Part shown: one piece after another, positions 57,401-64,000 of the stretch
Numbering within the stretch: position 1 is the stretch's first letter
How the letters are laid out: the number at the start of each line of letters is the position of its first letter
Assembly (NCBI RefSeq): GCF_020080835.1
Contig: NC_058163.1
Span: 15,945,095-16,009,094, forward strand
Origin: Cotesia glomerata
Lineage: Eukaryota > Arthropoda > Insecta > Hymenoptera > Braconidae
Reading direction: 5' to 3'
DNA: 64,000 bases
Notes under the pieces: generated by a model
Told to the model about the DNA's origin: nothing
Database searches by the model: none
Seen by the model: only the letters and a program-made list of their open reading frames with translations
Made by a program: the position numbers and the translations under genes

Positions 57401-59759
57401 GTTCGTCTAATACGCTGTCGTTCAATAGGCCAAACGGTGGGAATATAAACTATGGAGACTGAACTTCTAGACATAGGTTCACGAAGAAGGTACCACGCTG
57501 CTTCCTGGCTTGTTAATTCAACGGTGTTGAGCATATTAACACTCATTTTTCTAGTTATTTCTACTATATCAAACTCAGGGTTTTCATCCATGATTTCATG
57601 AATTTGTCTTTGTAAATTACTTATACCCCTATTAGTTTTATTGACATATTCAACAACATACGCTGCACATGAGTATTCTTCGATAATAAATTGCATATCT
57701 GTATTTGATTGTAAGACATTGAGAATAAAAGGATTGAAAGGGTTGTGCCATTTTTCTTTAGGTTGTCGCTTCAAAAAATACTTTTAGGTCTGGTAATTCC
57801 AGCTTCAAGAATATGAAAATAATCATTATCAGAAGTTATATGATTTTTGTGCATAAAACATTTCAATATTCTCGTAATCATTGTTCTCAAGATTAATTTG
57901 TATTTGTTTATACCGCTTAGCGTAATCAGCATATCCTGGATGATCTTTCTGCATTGGTTTTAATATTGTAGTGGATTTACATGGCATAAATGGAGCATCA
58001 AATCGGCATTTCTGAGGTTGATTGGCATGTACTTTTTATAACAGGTAAAGGTATGTTTGTGACTTTGCAAGCGAATATGTCCAGAAGCTTCTGATGAAGA
58101 AATTGATATCAATTGATCAATCATCATTACAGTATCTTGATAGTTTGTACCAAGAGGATCTGATGGAGCGTCATTCAGCCACAATAAAATATGTGCATGA
58201 GGACTACCACGATGCTGAAATTCAATTCGTTTAAAATAGTCGACAACATAATAATTTCCAAATGGGCTGTTCTTCTTTGATTGGAGAATAGTTATCAATA
58301 TATTGACTATTTTATTAAAATAGATAGCACAGGTCACAGCATCTTCATTCACTAGTGTAGTCTTAGATATGTAATCCAGTGACGCAGCTTGTTCAGCTGA
58401 AATTTCAGTACCGTTATTTTTTAATTTGTACAATAATTGTATTAAATTGGTCCATCCGATTTCATTGGCACTCAAAGTAAGAAACATCGTAGGTTTTCCT
58501 AGTTGCCGAATCATCGGAAAAGATCTCTTTTTCGATCGCTCCAATACCATACTGAATTTGGTATTGAGCGCAGAAAAGCTAAATTACTTTCGATACAATT
58601 ATTAATGTAGTCAGCTGACTCAACTTGCTGCCGTGTAATATTAGTATTTTTTCCCACATGTTTAAATGCAATCGTAAGCGAGTCACGAACTCTTAACCTC
58701 ATAATTTTCATTGCTAGATATAATAAATGATGTGGAGTAACTCCACGCCGATCTGATCTTCGTAATTCGCTAGTTGCTATTGCGAACGGTGTTGCATTTA
58801 CTCCCTCTCTGAATTTTCGGAAATGACCCAAATAAATCGATGGGAAAGAAAGTTCTTCGGCATGTTCATCAAAAATTATACTTTTGGGAATATTATATTC
58901 TCCAGGAGCGATCCGTAAATACATATCTTCATTCCAAAGTAGAGTTTTCTGTTGTGCTGTTAGACTCTCTTCGACCGGTATATCTTCACTCATTTCTTCT
59001 AGATCGATTTCATTATTACTATTATTGTTGAAGAAGCTTTCATCAATTTTAATATCGTAAAATAAATAAAGTGGAGTTTGAAGCAAATACTGAAGCCATG
59101 CACGAATTGTCCTTTTATTAACTAGTCCCATTAAATAGCTTGATCTATGTATTATTTTTCTTTTAATGTGTACGTTAATACAGTAATCATCATCGACATT
59201 ACGGGGTAAGAGTTTTACCATATTGTTTACCTCGACTGGTACATTAATGATTTGTCCATAAATTCCATATTGCCCATGAACATGTCGTAACCGTCGAATT
59301 TGCATAAATGGAACTCGTGGTGAGACAAGTCTTTCCGAAATTAAGTCAAGCGGTGGTAAAACCTCAGGTATTTTTTCATATTTAAAACCGTTATAAGTAG
59401 ACATTATAGGAATCACTTTCCTCCCAATTGCTTGGTAACACGTGTTGCACAGTAAAATATCTTCAACTGTATTGTAATTTTCAACTATTACCCTTAATAA
59501 TTGTTCATCTTCAGCACGTGGTGATTTTTAAATCTAACTTAAACCACAATCGATCACAAACGGAGCACTTATGACCAAACATATTGTTTAAAAACTTGTC
59601 GTTAAATTCTTTATGAGCAAACTTATTTCGACGAAACCGTGAGTATGGAATTTCTGGCTGTACATCTACTGGAGGGTTATCTGAAAAAAAACAATTCAAA
59701 GTATGTAACGAGTTATCTATCGACTGTGTATTGAGAATCAATTCCTTAAAAAACTAAAA

Positions 59760-60235
59760 TTTTTACATCGTAAATTCGAAAAATGTATATAAAATTAATT
59801 TTAAAAACTCATTTTAAGATAATGATTATTTTCAAATATGGTTATTAAATTATATGTACCATTTAAAAATTATCCACTCTTTAGTTTAAAATTAAATTAT
59901 TTTTTTTTAATATCATTTTAATTTTGAATTTTTTTACAATTTATTTTACCATTCAAAAATATTCATCCGTCTTAAAATTGTTTTTTTTTTCCTATAAATC
60001 TAAATATTAAATCATTTTGTTAATTTAAGAATTATTGAATTATTGAATATAAGTTTAAATTAAATTAAATTTTTTTTAATATTTTAAATCATGAATTGTA
60101 AATTAGGTACATGTTTTTAAATTAAATTTTTAAGTTTTTTAAGTTTTTTCATTAAAATTATTATTAAATTGAAAAATTTCTTTAAATTATTTAACATTAA
60201 ATGATGAAAGTTAGTATTAATTATTAGTACTTACA
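59760..60235 (-). other. AT-rich intron region of the Helentron gene
   Basis: Lies between exon 2 (donor GTAAGTACTAAT at about 60238) and the exon 3 acceptor TTTTTTTTCAG at about 59683. No other gene. Confidence 0.5.
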
Positions 60236-60338
60236 ATCATTATTTACTAAATTATATCCCGTTGGAACACTATTTTGTTGCTGAGAGTGGTCTAAAACAG
60301 AAAAAAATAAATAAGGTTAGACACATGATGTATTGAGG

Positions 60339-60339
<1 letters not shown>

Positions 60340-60407
<68 letters not shown>
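60340..60407. repeat. (TA)n microsatellite
   Basis: Sixty-eight bases of TA dinucleotides inside the first Helentron intron. Confidence 0.95.
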
Positions 60408-60409
<2 letters not shown>

Positions 60410-60675
60410 CCATGATCAGTTTAAAATAAAAATCAAATTTATTGATTGAAAAACATTGATATATTAGTTTATACTTAAAACAGGATTAAAAAATATTTAC
60501 ACTTACCATTTATTACATCAGTCACATTGACACTTATATCTGAACATCTATTTTGATTGTTCAATAATTGTTTTTTACGTGCACGAAACTCGCGACTACG
60601 TTCTGTTGAACTTTTGCTGAATTTTTTCATTTTAATTTTCATTTTTGCGTCGATATTGACGACACATTTCGGCAT

Positions 60676-61140
60676 TAGTTTTCGGCATTTTATAAAATTT
60701 ATTATTTAGTACAAGATATAAAAATACTCACAAACAGTTAAATAATAACACACCACGCTATCTTACTAAAACGCTGTAATACGCAGCCGCATACAGTGTA
60801 CAGTAAGCTCACGTAGTTTTCACATGCACTACACACGTTAAATGCTCAAATACAAGCACGTATTAAACAGTGTGCAATATACATACACACTGACATCTGC
60901 TCTCTCGCTCTGGCTCACAAATTACAGGCGACTATGCTTAGAAGACGGGAGTGGGGACGCTACGAAGTATGGAACAAAGAGGAGAGACCGATAATATACA
61001 AATTGTATGTATATTTCTGTCTCATTCTTTCCCCTGGCTTCATCCTACACATTTTTGTATTTGTGTCTCTTACCTGTCGTTTTTTCGTTGCATCCGGTTT
61101 GAAATCACAACGATTCTAAAGAAGTTTCACTTCAAAAACT
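60676..61140. promoter_or_regulatory. Helentron 5' non-coding region
   Basis: Upstream of the first exon; contains the subterminal GAAGTTTCACTTC. Promoter elements cannot be pinned down. Plus-strand open frames here have no motifs. Confidence 0.4.
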
Positions 61141-61227
61141 ATAAATTTCTTATAAAAACAAGTAATATATTTTTATGAAATTTTTTACACAGAGTCAAAA
61201 CAGAAAATTTGAAATAAAATTTCATTT

Positions 61228-63680
61228 TTATAAACAATGACGCAATATTATATAATATTTTCCAATTTTTAATGTTAAACTTAAAGGTTTAAAATAAAAT
61301 AAATCTTTATAGCTAATAATAAAACAAGCTGGCAGTATATCCGTTACTTCATAAACGTTTTCATGACTTCGAAACATCGTTCTTAGCTTTTGATAGATAA
61401 AAAATGGTGTATGATCTCGAGTAAAAATAAATTTATCGAGTCCGAACAAGGGTTCATCGTTATTTTCACTTGTACTTAGTACCATATTTGGTTTATAAGA
61501 ACTACCATTTTTATTTACCTAATTGACCTTGTGTATGACGGTATTTAGGAAATTCGGCTCTCTATTTAAGCTGTTGGCAAATGTTACAGATAAATCACTT
61601 AATTTGCAAGATGACGAAGATGTCCTTCTTCAAAAACAGGATTTATATTAATCGTGTAAAGTTGGCAAGCAAACTTTAACTGATGCTTCGTTACAATTGT
61701 TTGAGCAATGTTTTTTTTACAATTTCTCTTTTTTAAAACTGTCGACTCTCGATGTTTCCCTTCAAACCGCATACACCAAAAGTGAATTGGAGGTCCACAT
61801 TCTGCCATTATCGTTGGCAAGTGAGTAAAAATATGGTCCTTTGGCTTAAGTTGTCTCTTCAATACACTGCGAACTAATGTGTGGTGTCCATGAATCATAA
61901 CTCTTAATATCAAGTGACATCCTCTTTGTACAGATGGCGATAAAATTATGTTTATAATTTGCCGCAGAATAGAATAAATTTGACAAGCTGAATCATTTTC
62001 CGGTACTAAATCTCCTACCAACAGGTCAAAATGCCTGACAAATGTCAGCATCTCTGCAGCTGACATACGTAAATGTTCATTTCTGAAGTCATTGTCAGCT
62101 ATTGGTAAAGGAATATTCGATTCAGTTGCACCCCAGCTATGAATATGCATCCGGTGATTTAATTGTTCTAGAGAAAAAAATTTTTCCACTGTAACATAAT
62201 GTTTTAATAAAGCGGCCATGTCGAACATACAAACTCCCTCAAAAACATCGTGCATAATATCTGCTGCGAAATTTTCCGTAACGTGGAAATCGTTTGAGTG
62301 GTGAAAAATGCTTTTGTGTTTGATACCGGTTGCAGAGAAGTCACTCAAAAGTAAATCTTTCGCGTACGTAGATTTGGTCCTTATATAAACTAGGTCTTTA
62401 ATTAAGACCTTTAATTAATACGCGTAATTGGCATTGAAGCTTTCCACAAAGCCCAATATCGAGTAAAGGCCCAAATTGTCACCAACTATTAAGCCTAATT
62501 TAAAATAAATTTGAACTTTTCCCTGCAATAATTCAAGCTCCAAACCTTGTGTTTCTAAGTCGTTTAATTGATCAATTAACAGTCTAAAAAAACTAGCATT
62601 TCCGAATTGATCTCTATCTTCAGAGTAAAAAAGAAGTGCATGAAAGATTGTATCCAATAAATACTTAAGCTGTAGTGGAAAACATGGCAACGTTATTTAG
62701 CATCCACATAACTTATTGCATCCTGAGTGGCTACCAAGAGCATTTCCAGTTTCGTAATCATCGCAAAACAGCATAAGAGGGAAAACTCTTTTCGATCCAA
62801 AGTTCCGTGTTTTTTTTTTTTTTTTTCATAAATTAGATTGGATAAAATTTGAAATCACTGACGTCTCTCCTTCCAGTTGTTGTATATAAGTCAGAACCGT
62901 ATAATATACTTCTGGTAATTCAAAAATTTTTTTCAACATAGTTTTAATAGGGAATTGATAAGCGTATGCCTCAGAAGATGTCTTTTTCACAGTGCCATCC
63001 AAATTACGCTTACAACCTTTGAATTTTTCACCAAGCAAAAACTTTTCTGATTCAAAATATAAATTTTTATCTTTAAGAATCTTTATTTGTTTATGTTCTG
63101 TGTCAAGATTATTGAAAGCATTAGAAAATGAATCAAATAAATTCGTAACATCTTTTAAATTTACCGTACCAGAGGGTTTCTAATTTAAATTTAATAATTC
63201 TTTCTTAATAGTGTTTAGACCAGTATTAACTAAAGCTTTTGAGGACGTTAAAAATTGGTGAACATGTTTATGTGATACTGCAGGAGTATTGTACATTTTT
63301 AGGCTGGAATGTAGAATATCTTCTCGTAAATTTTTAAATACTTGCAATTTTATATTCGTGCTATGAGTTTTGCTCGACGATGGGTTTGATATTAAATTTT
63401 TGTGGGATGTTTCTTGTTTACTAGCTGATGAAGCTTGGCAGAGTTTGTCCTTATTAGTTAAAAATTAATTAGCTTTTGTTTCAGATTTTTCATACTTCGA
63501 GCTTGAATCATGATTTGTGGCACAATGCCGTTGTAATGAAAAATAATTATTATAAGATCTATTACAATTTTCTCCACAAGTTAATGTTTTTAAATCTTTA
63601 TTGTTGTAATGTACTGATTCAAAATGATATTTTAAAATATTTATGGCAAAATTTTGCCGACACAGAAAGCAAACAGGCAT
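61228..63680 (-). pseudogene. decayed transposon protein with C2H2-type fingers, possibly tnp2-like
   Basis: Minus-strand pieces in order. 63680-63465 has CFLCRQNFAINILKYHFESVH and CGENCNRSYNNYFSLQRHCATNH, two zinc fingers. 63038-62826 is rich in Lys and Phe. 62690-62415 has GLIVGDNLGLYSILGFVESF. 62348-61599 has NFAADIMHDVFEGVCMFDMAALL, FTHLPTIMAECGPPIHFWCMRFEGKHR and FACQLYTI. 61485-61228 is a C-terminal piece. The H-D and GP-FWC-RFE-KH layout resembles tnp2 transposases of CACTA elements, but this is by pattern only. Stops and frameshifts separate all parts. Confidence 0.5.
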
Positions 63681-63814
63681 TATTATAAAAAGAATATAAG
63701 ACTGAATTTTACTTAAAATATGAGTTAAAATAATATAGATTAACAAATGGTAAGATTAAATTTGACAATTGTTTAGATCCGTGATAAAAGTAAGAACGCC
63801 CGGCAAAATTACTC

Positions 63815-64000
63815 CGTCGGTCAAGTAATTTAGAAATGCCGGGATTTCAAAATTTTCAAAATCTTAAAAATTCATTTTTCTTCACTTTCTTACTCGAATA
63901 ACTTTTGAATGGGATAATTTATTGGATCTCTGTAAATTGCATTTGAAAGCTCTTTAAATAAGCTCCAATTTGAGTACTATATCATATGTGTAGTCTCACA
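63815..64000 (+). repeat. repeat D fragment at the window edge
   Basis: CGGTCAAGTAATTTAGAAAT, ATTTCAAAATTTT, TTCTTCACTTTC and AACTTTTGAATGGGATAA match 42785-42965 closely. The copy continues outside the window. Confidence 0.85.

Larger units (their letters stand above)
54581..60675 (-). pseudogene. Helentron Rep-helicase-endonuclease, spliced 5' exons, several frameshifts
   Basis: Exon 1 (60675 to about 60505) encodes MPKCVVNIDAK... and SSTERSREFRARKK with a GTAAGT donor. Exon 2 (about 60290-60239) encodes HSQQQNSVPTGYNLVNND. Exon 3 starts near 59682 with NPPVDVQPEIPYSRF; all junctions keep phase. C-x2-C pairs follow (CSVCDRLW, CNTCYQAIG), then Rep with HUH RGSPHAHILLWL (near 58200) and two-Tyr YVVEYVNK (near 57650). 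The helicase has GPAGCGKT (near 56690), IIDEIS and IHKSQGATFG. The C-terminal endonuclease has SETW and GDFNIN, but SYH replaces the usual SDH. Breaks lie near 59525, 58530, 57780-57830, 55370 and 55020. Confidence 0.8.
54412..61140 (-). mobile_element. Helentron (Helitron2), nearly full length
   Basis: Rep-helicase with a C-terminal endonuclease is the Helentron layout. GAAGTGAAACTTC near 54430 and its inverse GAAGTTTCACTTC near 61122 sit at the two ends. The left copy is enclosed by a CGATTCAC/GTGAATCG hairpin (54413-54450) followed on the minus strand by CACACACACC and a T-run, as at Helentron 3' ends. Exact termini are not fixed. Confidence 0.7.

Overview
The window looks like a transposon-saturated stretch of an arthropod, most likely insect, nuclear genome. 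It is strongly AT-rich, carries long (AC)n and (AT)n microsatellites and spliced genes, and all recognisable coding sequence belongs to mobile elements. No host gene could be supported. Assignment to an insect order is not possible from the sequence alone. There is one 100-base assembly gap (5683-5782).

Layout. 1-4798 is a minus-strand Ty3/gypsy LTR retrotransposon of CsRn1 type (tRNA-Trp primer site, CHCC Gag motif), decayed in pol. From 9796 to about 23125 there is a nest at least five levels deep. A Tc1 element is split by a large inverted-repeat element (10121-22932, ends CACCGGCA/TGCCGGTG, 3-bp target duplication TTG). Its left terminal repeat holds a composite with a Crypton-like tyrosine recombinase (about 10179-15082). 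Its right terminal repeat holds a 'repeat A' copy (16670-22375, duplication TAA). That copy's microsatellite holds an R1-clade LINE, and the LINE holds a DNA transposon with 0.7-kb inverted repeats and a pogo-like transposase (18472-21889, duplication TCA). Two more R1-clade LINEs follow (23335-24088 and 24111-27427), again ending at TG/CA microsatellites. Another repeat A copy contains a solo LTR (28514-29144, duplication AGGGT).

29595-39434 is an unusual AT-palindrome array element with an embedded tRNA-like segment. An 8.55-kb Helitron (30747-39297) sits inside it with clean A|TC...CTAG|T borders. This Helitron carries a nearly intact OTU-Rep-helicase gene on the minus strand and, on the plus strand, a spliced RAD52-like single-strand-annealing gene. 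The 3' end of a second Helitron starts at 39435.

About 40560-50750 is a minus-strand CR1/Jockey-type LINE broken by four insertions. One of them (46513-49510) is a sister of the palindrome-array element, built from CATG/ATGATC words around a second tRNA-like segment. 54412-61140 is a Helentron (Rep-helicase plus C-terminal endonuclease, spliced 5' exons). 61228-63680 is a decayed transposon protein with a zinc finger, possibly tnp2-like. The window ends in a copy of the dispersed repeat that also interrupts the CR1 LINE.

The genes do not form a pathway. They are competing transposition systems: rolling-circle (Helitron, Helentron), target-primed reverse transcription (R1, CR1), LTR retrotransposition, DDE transposases and a tyrosine recombinase. 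Most are inactivated by single stops or frameshifts. The RAD52-like gene and the two palindrome-array elements are the parts least explained by known element classes.
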